In this document: positions 1 through 11,058 of the stretch, piece by piece
Layout of the letters: the number at the start of each line of letters is the position of its first letter
Numbering within the stretch: position 1 is the first letter of the stretch
Notes under the pieces: generated by a model
Databases searched by the model: none
What the model was told of the DNA's origin: nothing
The model's input: the letters and a program-made list of their open reading frames with translations, nothing else
Origin: Strix aluco
Lineage: Eukaryota > Chordata > Aves > Strigiformes > Strigidae
Assembly: GCF_031877795.1 (NCBI RefSeq)
Contig: NC_133942.1
Location: forward strand, 3,162,001 to 3,226,000
Length of the DNA: 64,000 nt
Direction: 5' to 3'
Made by a program: the position numbers and the translations under genes

Positions 1-560
1 CACTCTTTTTTTTTTCTTTTTTCTGATGGTTCTTAGAAAAAGAGTGCACTTATAAAATGGTAATTCTCTTGAAAGATCTTGTCTTTCTAACTCTAATTCC
101 ATGGGGATCTCAAGCTTCTGGTTAGGTTTGCACAGCCACCAGTTAGTTCGTGTGACCATTAGTGCTGCACCCTAAGCCTGTGGGTGGGCAGAGCAGGCAG
201 CAACCTAATAACTGTCACTCTCCTGAGTGAATTGCTGACACTGCTCCCAACAGATGCCAGTCCCTGTTTGCATGCGCTGGTCGCTGACACTCCCTAGGGG
301 CCAGTTATATATGCCTTCCCATGGCTTGAACTGGCCCTGGGGACAGCCAGCACTGCCCAGCTCTCACCCCCTCCTCTCCTTTCAGGAGACCTGCTGCCTA
401 CCAGCCTGTCCTTCACACACACACAACCCAGGGGTGTTGGGAGCCCAGAAACCCCCTCAGAGACACCCCGGTTACCTCACAAACCTCATGTTCTTCTCAG
501 CATGAGGCAACTGCTGCTGCTGCTGCTAGCATCATCTATCTGCAGTTTGAACTCTATCAC
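1..560. other. Unassigned sequence
   Basis: No coding exon, RNA gene or recognisable repeat is visible on either strand. The short open frames have no family resemblance. It is the left flank of the solo LTR that starts at 561. Confidence 0.5.
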
Positions 561-1552
561 TGTCGTGGTTTGAGTCCAGAGGGAAACTGAGCACCACGAA
601 GATGTTCACTCACCCCCTCCCCCACAGTGCTGGGAAAGGCTCGGGAATCCAGAAAGGGACAGGGAGGGGTGACTCACCCATTATGGTCATGGGCAAAAAC
701 CAAACTTCTTAGGGGAAGAAAAGAAGAACATCACTTTAATTCGAACACTAACAAAACCAACACTTAACAGACAGAGTGGAACAGTGACAAGCGTTACCAT
801 ATCTTAAAAACACCTCCCCCATCCCTCCCTTCTTCCTGGGATCAGTTTTGTTCCTGAAATCTCTACCTCCTCCTCCCAGTGGCATAGGAGGCATGGGATA
901 GGGGGTTTTCAGTCAGTCCGCTGCTCCTTCCTCCTGGGAGGGGCGTGGAGTACTCTTCTGCATTCTTCCCCTGGTCCACATGGTTCACCTCTCACAGAAA
1001 ACAGTCTTCCACAAACTTTCTCTGGCATGAGTCCTTCCCAAGGGATGCTGCTCCAGTGTGGGTCATCCCCATGTGTTGCAGCCCTCCCAGAGCTGAATTA
1101 CAACAGCAAGGACTTCTCCCCTCAGAGTCCTGGCCTCCTTTAAGCACAGCCACCTGCTCTGGTGTGGAGTCTTCCACAGTCCGCATGTCAGCCTCTGCTC
1201 CATCATGGACGTCCATGGGTGGCAGGGGGGCAACCTGCCATCTCACCATGTGACACAGGGGGGCTCTGCTCCGGAGCACCTCACCTGCTTCCTCCTCCTT
1301 CATCCCACTGACCTCGGTGTCTGCATAGGTGTCCTTCTCATAACTTCTCCTCAAAAGTCCCACCCTCCTCTCAGGTTCCCCTTCTTAAATACATTATCAC
1401 AGAGGTGCAGCCACCATCACTAATTGTCTTGGCCTTGGCCAGAGGTGGGTCCAACTTGGAGCCGGAGGAGTTTTGAGAAGCTTCTCACAGGGGACCACTG
1501 ATGTAGCCCCTTCCCCCTCTACCAAAAAACCCCACCACACAAACCCAGCACA
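561..1552 (-). mobile_element. Solo LTR, family LTR-B
   Basis: The plus strand begins TGTCGTGGTTTG and ends CAAACCCAGCACA, so the element has TG...CA ends with long imperfect terminal inverted repeats. The internal sequence matches, in reverse, the LTR-B copy at 43458-44445, including a shared segment around TTTTGCCCATGA and the AGAAGCTTCT block near the other end. Flanking pentamers ATCAC and GTCAC look like a 5-bp target-site duplication with one mismatch. No internal retroviral genes are attached, so this is a solo LTR left by recombination between LTRs. Open frames inside it are incidental. Confidence 0.75.
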
Positions 1553-2540
1553 GTCACACACTCCTCCAAGATGTGTATCCTCTGTAAACTTGCTGAGGGT
1601 TCACTCTGCCCCGTTGTCCAGGCCATTAATGGAAAACATTAAACAGTTTAGAAGCCAGTATCAATCACCATTAGTGTACAGCTCAAGTGCCTGGTCTCCA
1701 ACTGGAGTTTGTGCTACTGATCAAAGCCCTCTGGGCCTGGCACTTCAGCCAGTTTTCAATCATCTCTCTGTCTAATTATCTGGTTCACACTTCATTATTT
1801 CTTCCATGAGGCTATCATGGGAGTAAACTGTGAAAGTCTTGTTCAAGTCAAGAAAATCAGTATCACCTGCTCTCCTCTTGTCCCCACTGAAAGCTTAGCT
1901 ATACACATCAGAGATTATTTCCCCATCATAAATCCATGATGACTACTCCAAATCACTGTTGTATGCTTCATATGATTGGAAATGATTTGCAGTATTATAT
2001 GCTCCATCACCTTCCCAGTGACTGAGGTGAGGCTGCCTCAAGTTCCCTGGGTCCTTCTAGCCTTTCTTGAAGACAGTAATGTTTGCTTTCCTCCAGTGCT
2101 CAGAAACCTCTCCTGATTACTATCACTGTTGAGAGTGGCCTGGCACTGACACTGGTGAGCATCATTCATGGATGCATCACGCCAGGGCCAATGGACTTGG
2201 GTATACCATGTATTTTCAAATGTTCCCTAATCTGATCCTCCTCTATCAAGGGTAAGTCTTCATCACTCCACACTTTCCCGCTGTACTTAGGAGCCTGTGT
2301 TTCCCTAAAGCAAAACTTTCCAATGACAACTGGAGAAGGCATTGAGTTCCCTGGTTTTTCCTACATCCTCCGTTACCAGTCCCCCCACCTCTTCCCCTCA
2401 CATTCAGCAGTGGACCCACAACTTCTTTAGTCTCCCTTTTGCAGCAGATGTAGTTCAAGAAACCTTTCTTATGGCAATAAGGGCCTTATGGCCCTTGCCA
2501 GATTCAGCTCAAAGTGGGAGGTCAGGTTGAGAAATTCTCC
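1553..2540 (-). mobile_element. Decayed CR1 LINE fragment
   Basis: Read on the minus strand, the stretch near 1640-1570 aligns with the reverse-transcriptase region of the younger CR1 at 11.1-12.5 kb: 'ACCCTCAGCAAGTTTACAG' here against 'ACCCTCAGTAAGTTTGCAG' there. The FADD catalytic motif is mutated and there is no long open frame. The LTR at 561-1552 abuts its 3' side. This is the oldest-looking of the larger CR1 pieces in the window. Confidence 0.65.
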
Positions 2541-3536
2541 CTGAAGTTGAAGACCACAGGTGACCTGCATGGGCACCATGAACCTTGGGGCAAGCAATGT
2601 CAGAAATGAGCTCTTTTGCATGTCTTTCAGCACTGTGAGTGTTCGGGTGTTTCAGGACCCCTGGATCTATCAGTCCCCAGAGACTCAAGTCATTCCTGCT
2701 TCTGTCCTGCTTGCTCCAGCCTGTCCCAGGACCACTGTGACCACTCAGGGGAGTGGATCACCATGCATCCCATCTGTTCCAAGTGCTTCAGCCTCACCTG
2801 TCATGGTGACATGAATGCCAGGGACACCAGCCCCTTCACATACTACCTACCCAGGCCACAATCCACTAACACAGGATTGCAGAGCCCTAAAGTTCAGTCA
2901 GGGCTCATTCTGGGACACCAATTCCTTGATCACAGATGTCCATTGGCACTTAGGAAGGAGAGACCAGTAGCCAAAATTTCACCTATCTCCAGAGAAGGTA
3001 AAACTTAACCTGTGCATGCACTAGTCACCAGAAAGCAGACGGAAAGTGTGAGGGGTGCAGGAACTTTGAAGGAAGAGAGCCAGACTTTGAGAAAACCCTC
3101 TGTCAGAAGCAAGAAGACAGCAGCTTTCAGGGAAGGGGAAGATGAGCACAGGCCCCAGGTATCATCCTGCTCAGGGAGCAATAGGAGATTTACTGGGTGG
3201 GACCCATGGGCAGCTCAGGCTCTTGCAGCTTTATTGCTGCCTGTCAGGACTCTGAGACTACTTGTATGGGCACAGGTGGTAAGCAGACTGAGGCCCACTC
3301 CCCAAGGATGTTTGTTTGCACGGGGGTTTCTTGACATGGCAAAAAGCCCCTCCAGATTCCGGTAGGAGCACAGACAATACTGGACCTGCACACTCCCACA
3401 GCACTGGGGGTGGGAGCTTCAGAATGGCCAGTCGGCAAAGACAAACATGTCATTAATCTGGCATGCTTTGGAAATGTACTCAAGTGAATCCTCCTCCTAT
3501 TCTCCTCCTCCTTCCTTCTTCCCCCTCCTTTTTCCA
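2541..3536. other. Unassigned sequence
   Basis: Nothing recognisable apart from short open frames with no family features. The last 50 bases are already CT-rich and lead into the polypyrimidine tract. Confidence 0.4.
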
Positions 3537-4261
3537 CCTTCCCTTCCCTTCCCTTCCCTTCCCTTCCCTTCCCTTCCCTTCCCTTCCCTTCCCTTCCCTT
3601 CCCTTCCCTTCCCTTCCCTTCCCTTCCCTTCCCTTCCCTTCCCTTCCCTTCCCTTCCCTTCCCTTCCCTTCCCTTCCCTTCCCTTCCCTTCCCTTCCCTT
3701 CCCTTCCCTTCCCTTCCCTTCCCTTCCCTTCCCTCCCCTCCCCTCCCCTCCCCTCCCCTCCCCTCCCCTCCCCTCCCCTCCCCTCCCCTCCCCTCCCCTC
3801 CCCTTCCCTTCCCTTCCCTTCCCTTCCCTTCCCTTCCCTTCCCTTCCCTTCCCTTCCCTTCCCTTCCCTTCCCTTCCCTTCCCTTCCCTTCCCTTCCCTT
3901 CCCTTCCCTTCCCTTCCCTTCCCTTCCCTTCCCTTCCCTTCCCTTCCCTTCCCTTCCCTTCCCTTCCCTTCCCTCCCCTCCCCTCCCCTCCCCTCCCCTC
4001 CCCTCCCCTTCCCTCCCCTTCCCCTTCCCCTTCCCCTTCCCCTTCCCCTTCCCCTTCCCCTTCCCCTTCCCCTTCCCCTTCCCCTTCCCCTTCCCCTTCC
4101 CCTTCCCCTTCCCCTTCCCCTTCCCCTTCCCCTTCCCCTTCCCCTTCCCCTTCCCCTTCCCCTTCCCTTCTTCCCCTTCCCTTCTTCCCCTTCCCCTTCC
4201 CCTTCTTCCCCTTCCCCTTCTTCCCCTTCCCCTTCTTCCCCTTCCCCTTCCCCTTCTTTTC
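3537..4261. repeat. 725-nt pure polypyrimidine satellite, (CCCTT)n/(CCCTC)n/(TTCCCC)n
   Basis: The plus strand has no purine between 3537 and 4261. Blocks in order are about 38 CCCTT units (3541-3730), 14 CCCTC units (3731-3800), 34 CCCTT units (3801-3970), about 7 CCCTC units (3971-4005), about 25 TTCCCC hexamers (about 4016-4165), then irregular TTCTTCCCC units to 4261. The minus strand is a long series of GGG and GGGG runs with 2-nt linkers. Such tracts can form triplex (H-DNA) and G-quadruplex structures. The long Gly/Glu/Lys, Pro/Ser/Phe and Pro/Leu frames across it are translations of the repeat, not genes. Confidence 0.97.
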
Positions 4262-4740
4262 ATTGATTTCCTTCACAGAACAATGAAATCGAACTTTATG
4301 AGTACTATTCAGACAGAGGCGTTCCCTGAAACCTTCCAGGATGTGGGGCAGCAGGAAGCCAGCAGAATTACTTTGGCTTGGGGCTTTATTGTTCGGTTGT
4401 TGCAGACTGAAATGGGAGTACCCAAAAAGTCCATGGGATGGCAGCAAGAGAACATCCATGGAGTTTTCAGTTCATTCTAGCTCATCTGTTCACTCTCCCG
4501 ATGTTCTTTCACCAACGGCTCAGCCTGGCAAATGGAACTTTCCTCTCCAAAACAGAAAGCAACCTTAATCCATGTCTTCTGAGTCTTCCTAATCCTGCAC
4601 AGAATAGAGGGGGAAATGCAGAAGAACTAGTAGGTGTGGGTGGTCGGAATGGAAAAAGTTTGTATGGGTGGACCTATGTTATACAAGGCATTTTCTCATC
4701 ACTGGCAGAGGATCTCTAATTTCTGAGTGGGTAGAAAAAA
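4262..4740. other. Unassigned sequence
   Basis: No recognisable gene or repeat family. Confidence 0.4.
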
Positions 4741-5320
4741 GAAAACCACCCTGCAATCACATGATTTCTAGCACTGTATAAAAGTCCCCTCAATTCCCTT
4801 TTGAGTACGAAGTAACTAAAACACCTTCATTTCTCTTGCAGTTTATGGCTTGTGGGTCAAGTGAAACACAAGGAGCCTCTCTCAACTAGACTTGCTACCT
4901 CAAGGGGACGAAGCTTCTCAAGTCTCTGATTCCAGGTTTACATAAAGAAAAAAGCAATGTTCTTCACTGTGCTGAGAGTTAAAAAAACATTCTGGGCAGT
5001 GGGGTCATATGCAGGGTTTAGGTTTGTGCAGAATTTACAGACTCCCACTCTGCCATCAGCAGTGCTACAAGTAAGTGGAGTTAAGAAGCGGACTGTGATT
5101 GCGCACGCTCAGTTCCCTACTGAAATGCCCATGCTAACCCTGAATTGTAGTCACACTGCCTATCTCCTGAAAACCAGCCCTTTCCTCCTTTCCACTCCAT
5201 ACCCATCCCTCTGAAAGAGAGGAGTGCCATGACTGTTTTTCATATAAAGTTTGAGAATAACAGTTAAGAGACTGAGAAGTTAACTTAAAAGTTCTATACT
5301 GATATTCACATCTGAACACC
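4741..5320 (+). repeat. Block repeated in inverted orientation at about 34.1-34.6 kb
   Basis: The stretch around AAGCTTCTCAAGTCTCTGA, then AACATTCTGGGCAGTGGGG and ACAGACTCCCACTCTG, recurs as its reverse complement at about 34.6-34.1 kb. There it adjoins the inverted module copy 3. A TATAAAAG sequence near 4777 and a TTTCTCTTGCAG acceptor-like sequence near 4835 give it a promoter/LTR-like look, but no coding sequence follows. Confidence 0.6.
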
Positions 5321-5329
5321 TGTTAGTGA

Positions 5330-5960
5330 TGTAGGATTATTAAAATAAATGTTGAAAGGTTAGAGGTCAGTTTTGTTAGGAACACTTTAGAACCAAACAA
5401 TTAGGATAATGGTAGAAGCAAATGATGAACCTGGAAACAATCTGCTATTGTATATGCTTGACAAAAAACAGAAGCCTAGGAAGGATTAATAGGAAGTAGA
5501 GACGAGCTGCAACGACCTGCCTATGCCTGCCAAATTATGAGGAAAGTAGGGAGAAGGTAATTCCAGCAGGGGGAGATTGCGACCACCGACTCATTGACCA
5601 CTAATTATAGTCCAGACTCAAAAGAAGAAAACGGAGAAGACAAACTAGGTATGCGTGCTAATTTACGTGCTAAGTGTGGAGATTATGACCAATCACTTAG
5701 TGGATATGTATCAGTGTGTTGAATGCATAGACTGTGTGTATAAATAACAGTAGTTTTCAGGACCACTTGTGCTGCCTTGGGACAGGAACCCGTGCATGTG
5801 CCTTCACATAATAAAGGAAAATACCTCCATCTTGTGTGTGAATTGGGCATCTGCATCCAGGTGACGAAACCCCATTTTGGGACAATATTATCATCCACAG
5901 TTTCTGTAACCTTGTCCACAACTTATAAATCCTTAAAGGCCCATACTCCACATTTAACCA
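5330..5960 (+). mobile_element. Probable LTR (promoter and poly(A) signals in order)
   Basis: The order of signals is that of an LTR: GACCAATCA (CCAAT type) near 5687, GTATAAATA (TATA type) near 5740, then AATAAAGG (poly(A) type) near 5810, followed by a TTTTGGGACA segment that could be the 3' end. The exact termini and a target-site duplication are not clear, and no second copy is seen in this window. Confidence 0.45.
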
Positions 5961-7599
5961 CGTAACACCTTCTTCTGAATGGTGTCATGGAACACTAAGG
6001 GGACAGGCAGTCTTTTTACAGATCCTTGGTAGAATGTTGTTTGAATCAAATGTGTGTCGTCGTGACTCTCCTGGGTGTCCAGGACACCTTCAAAGGAGAA
6101 GGGGGTACATGAGCTATGGCTAAAAGCTGCCTGCCCAACAAGATGGTGTAGCAGGGATTAGGAGTAGGAGGCACTGGTCACAATGGCATCTGGGAACTGA
6201 AATTATTTTAATGCTTCAGTACAAGAAACTTGTATAACTTTTTACCTCTCCCACTATGCTCTTTTCCAGTAAAGACAGGATGAGAAAATGAAGACTGGAG
6301 ACTGAGCAGCTTGTGTTAGGTCTTCACTGCCAGCTTTACCAGAGCCCTGGTTTTAAGACAAGCTGCTGCCTGGGGACGCTGGTGGCTGTTGTGGATGGAG
6401 TGACACACTTCACTTCTAAAGAGAGAAGTAGCAATATGTTAATTGATATAAAACAGTGATTTAACAAAGTTTGATAGTAAATGTGACAGCGGTTTAAAAG
6501 GATTCGATGGCAATGTTCACTTGATATTTACTGCATAGAGAACAGGGTCAGACAAAACTGTCAGAGAGACCCTTTTATTGAGTCATGAGGTTCAGAATGG
6601 ACCTCCTCACTTTCTAAACTCCTCAGAATGAGTCTAGGTGCAGCTGGATCCACTCCTAGTCCCAGAGTTGGTCAACAATTGTATGTGCACAATCAATCCT
6701 TTATATCACTTAGTTAGGATTTCAAAGTTCAGCATGCTGTTAATCACTTACCAAGAAGCTGTTGTGGTAAGGAGTAACCTTGAGAGGCGTCCCTACTCAA
6801 GGGGAGATCCTGGTGTACAGCCTGCTCCCATGCAGAAGAGCTCAACAAGTCCTGGGCTGTCCACTGTTTATGGAGTAAGATAATTGACTTTTAGCCATAT
6901 TTACATACTGACTACAAGTGTTAGTTTCTTCCAAATCTAGCTTGACATTGACAAACACCATGGCTAGGTGGGCGCATCATTCAAATTAGCCACTGGTTAT
7001 TGTGTTGTTATCCATCTCCCCAGAATCCACTTCGAGTTGGATAAAGCCATCACAACCAGACACACCCTTTATGACGACCACTGGTGGTTATCACATGAAT
7101 AGGGTTACGGGAAATACAGGCCGAGTTGGAGAGGGGTGGGAGAACACTGCTGCAGTAACTTTGCCCAGGAGACATGGTTGGTGCCAGGCCTATACTTGAA
7201 TCCTGGGCACAGTATCTGGCTTGGTCACTACATGGTGAGAAGGGAGGCCTTGGCACTGCTGAGTTCCTCCAGAGACCTGCAATGCCCAGGGCTCCTAGGG
7301 GGGCTGCACAAGGCCCTGATAGTGCTATGCCTTCCTGCAAATGTCTCTGGGGATGAGAGTGGAGTGGTTTTTGCCCATATATCCTGTGCGTCTCCCCTGT
7401 GGGAGACATTTGCCTGCTTCCTCCTTGGCCTTTCTGCAGGTTCTGGTTTTGTGGATGGGACCAGAGGGCTGCTGTTCTCCCCAAAAGTTGGAAAGACCTT
7501 CCTGAGTTCTTTCTGGATGATGGCAGGCCTTGGCATGGCAGAGAGTGGCTTGGTCGTGTGCCTGTGGCCTTGTAGGCTAACAGGATCAGTGTTGGGCTG
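5961..7599. other. Unassigned sequence
   Basis: No gene or repeat family is recognised. The frames at 7050-7736 (-) and 7136-7600 (+) overlap on opposite strands without codon or domain signals. The far end leads into module copy 1. Confidence 0.4.
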
Positions 7600-9007
7600 A
7601 GATATGGGTCAGACACAACTGGCCCACACAGGAGGCCTGGTAATTCCCTGATCCTGCACTCCCGAGGTCTTTCTGACTGAGGGCAGGCCTTGGCAAGCCA
7701 AAGACCCAACTTCACTTTGGCAAGCCAAAGAGCCAACTGCAGTCAGGTGCCCTCTCACCTTTTCTTCTCCAGGATGAACAAACCTGACTCCTTCAGCAAC
7801 TCCCTCAAACACCATGTGCTCCAACATGCTCTGGTACCACATTGTGCATTTCCCCTCTTCCTGATAAACATGTGCACAGGAAGACCTCTTCTGTGGCTCA
7901 TACTTCCTGATCACGGTCCTTCTGAAAAATGTCACTAGTGCTCATTCAGCTTGAAGTGGGATGGCATGGGGATATCTCTGTCCTGGCAGGGGTGAGAGAG
8001 AGAGAGATGCCCCAGAGTCTGGGCTGTTCTGCTGGCTTCTCCAAGGACAAGGACAGACACCTGCCTACTGACACCATGGCAGTGATGTCCTTGCTTCCAC
8101 CTGCCCCTCTTCCCACTGGTGTTGGTCGCATTTGCAGGTGAGGAACTGCCAGTTCAGGGAAACTTTCCGGGTTGAAACCCTGCTGGTTAATGCCAAGTCC
8201 TGGATTGGCACCTATAATCTATGCCATGGGTCCAAAAGAGGGAAGGATGCATCTCAGGAGCTCTCCAGGCAGGGCTGGTCCCTGATGATTAATGAGAGGG
8301 AAAAGTTGCTGCAGTCTGCAGAAAAAGGGAAGAAGGACTATCTGGGGAACCAAGTAAAGGTGATGATAAAGTGGAGTAAGTTCAGTGGAGGAGGTCTAAG
8401 ATAGTCAGGGGTTAGGGGCTCTGGCCTTGTGAGGGGGGGCTGAGGACCAAAGGATTGCTTATATGGGAGAAGAAAATGATTTACCAGGATCTCATGGGAG
8501 CCTCCCAGTGTCTACAAGAAGGTAACTGTGATGACCAGAGCATAAAGAAAGATTATGACCCTGAGGGTACCTAAGCATGGGAACAAGGATCCAGAGAAGC
8601 TGTGAAATGTCTGTCCTCAAGGTATTTTATGACCCAAAAGGACAAAGAACTGATCAGCTAGTGTGAGACCATTGAAGCAGAAGGATGCACTCTCTGACTC
8701 CCTCAAATACCTTCCAAGCAGAAGGGTTGTTGAAGGTAAAGTAGAAACAGGGAGAGCAGATTTTGTGGGTGAATGTTTGAAGAGTGTCCAAAGGGCCTCT
8801 CCCTCCATGTTTCTGTTCTAGGCCTACCCACGTACTACTGGTGGAAACATAGGTATACTACTTTTCTTCCTTCTACAGGAGCTGGGACATGAAGCAAGAA
8901 CTGGTCAGCAGGCTGAGGAGAGCACTCAGAGGAGCAAGGTGCATCCACTTGAAGGAAGGAGTCCAAGATAGAGAAGCCATGAAGGAGGACACTAAGAGAA
9001 AGGATCC

Positions 9008-9090
9008 AGTCAGGACTGGAACTCAAATCCACACCTCCAAGGAAGACCGCCACCTAAATGCAATGCCTTAGACCAGTTGGCCGTCCTGAC
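9008..9090 (-). pseudogene. tRNA-Leu-like relic, anticodon now TAG
   Basis: The minus strand aligns over 83 nt with vertebrate tRNA-Leu(CAG), including the long variable arm. The acceptor stem GTCAGGA/TCCTGAC is perfect. The anticodon loop reads TTTAGGT, giving TAG in place of CAG. The anticodon stem has wobble pairs and a mismatch, and the T stem has one mismatch. It is the module copy 1 partner of the relic at 41857-41939. It is probably a pseudogene, but the intact acceptor stem leaves some doubt. Confidence 0.65.
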
Positions 9091-10109
9091 CCACTGCTAA
9101 TGCTGCTGCTGCTCCTGCTCTGGCTGTTCATCCGCTCACAGCTGCCAGAGCCAGCCCACCTCATCCAGGATCCTGCAGGCACTGCTACAGGGGGAACTGG
9201 CTCTGGGAGCACGCTTGCCCTGCTCCCACAAAGGGCTGCTGACAGACAAGCTTTCACAGGAGCCATCAAAGGAACCATCAGGAAATCATGGCTCTGCACA
9301 TGCCAGTGTCTGGTCAGTGGGCTCCAGGAACAAGTCTGCTTTTCCCATGACTTCTTCCATTTTCTCCAGAGCCCCAGGAAACGGCAAGACAAACACTTGG
9401 CCTACAGTACTGCCTTGTGGACTGTTCCTGAGGCAGCAAGGGTGCTTCCTTCTTCCTTGTTCAGGGGTAGGGTGAAGCTGGATAAGGAGGGCTCTGCCAC
9501 ACCAGGTACTGGGGCAATGCTGTGCTGCTCTCAAGGAGTCAGTGTGTGGGAAAGGGGCTGGAGAGTCAATGAGAAAGGACAGGAGATGTGCCAAGTGCTG
9601 AGCAATGACTGAGTTCCAGTTCTTGTGAGGAAGAGGCTAACTTACTGCCCGTGGTGCAGAGGAAGGAAGAGCTCTCTCTGGGCCTTGTGGCTTCATGGAA
9701 GGAGCTAGACTGCAAGGCATCTCAGAAGGTCACTAGCCCAAATGCCTACTCAAAGCAGAGCTAGTCCTAAAGCTAGAGCAGGGAGCTCAGTGGCAGAACC
9801 CCATTGAAATTTGAGTGTGATACCCAGTCATGGACAATTCCAAAGGTCTCTGGGGACCTTCCAGCACTTCAACAATCCCTGAGAGTCTCTGAATGGTCCA
9901 AACAGCCCCCGGTTTGCTTTTGCCAAGGTAGACCTCTGTGTATGCTGGGCTAGGAGGTGACCAGAGGCCTGGCCATGAGTTAAGGCTGTGGGGGGAGTGT
10001 AAGGGTGTGGCTTGGCTGCCCTATGGGAGCTGAAATTGTTGAGGGAAGCTGTGTTTTTGGAGCAGGAGAGGCAAGGCACTTGTGGAGACCAGCTGAGGGA
10101 AAGTTTATC

Positions 10110-10181
10110 TGCGTTGGCCAGGAATCAAATCCAGGTCAACTGCTTGGAAAGAAGCTGTGGTCACCACTATGTCACCAATTC
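10110..10181 (-). pseudogene. tRNA-Gly(TCC) relic
   Basis: It aligns base for base (72 nt) with the intact tRNA-Gly(TCC) at 40780-40851. The anticodon TCC is kept, but the 5' acceptor strand reads GAATTGG against a 3' strand CCAACGC, so the stem is broken. Further changes fall in the D arm and anticodon stem. Confidence 0.8.
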
Positions 10182-11058
10182 ACCTAGATGCATGCTTACC
10201 TTGTGCTCCTCCAGCCCAGAGCCTGGCATCCCTTCTACTCCTCCTTCTCAATCTTGCCCGACTCCCATTCTTCCCCTTCAGAAACTAGCCTGTCCTCTGC
10301 CTCTCCACTTCACAAACTGGCTAGCCTCCTCCTTCCAGCCCCCTGCACACACACCACTTAAAGCTGCTGGGATGTACGTGTGCTGCTCTGTATGCAAGAT
10401 GCTGGCTAGGAAAACTCAAGTTGCTCTGTGCTGGCAATGGTGCTGCTCCCCATCTGCAGTCATTCGTGTGCCAACTCTGCATGTACTATGCAAGTGTATT
10501 TGCGTTTGTGTGTGTGTACCTGTGGTGGTATAAACACAGCCAAACACACACCCAGCTGCTCACTCCTTTCCCCACATTCTTTGATGTGCAGAGCACTGAA
10601 AACTGGATGAGAAAGCTCATGGGTCAAGATAAACACAAGGACATGGCTTAGCAGAAAATGTTGTGGGCCATCCTGACATCACTTGGGAGAAAATAACTTT
10701 TTTTTAAGAGATTTGTGTAGTGAGAAACAAAACCACAAACATACAGAGACCTTCTTTCCTCTCCCCTGTCCCACATTCAACTTTGTTCCTTCACACCAGA
10801 CTCCTTTACCTGCCCAAGTGGGATGCGTCTTCCCTCTACTCTTGCCCACTCTTTTTGTTCCTTCCTTCTCTCTCTGCCTGGTGTTTTCTGCCCTTTCTAG
10901 AATACGTTTGCACAGAGAGGTCACAAACTTTGCTGATGGCTCAGCTTGTCATGTGGTGGGTCCACTGTGGAGCTGGAACTGTCTGAGTGGCACACCCAGC
11001 AGCCCCTTACTTCATCTGACAGAGGCCACCCTCCACCACCCCCTAACCCCTCTACTGA

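Noticed and set aside
3244-4459. Several long frames rich in Gly/Lys/Glu, Pro/Ser/Phe or Pro/Leu (up to 339 codons)
   Set aside because: They are translations of the CCCTT/CCCTC/TTCCCC repeat on both strands; no unique domain, and all frames are open because the repeat units contain no stop codon.
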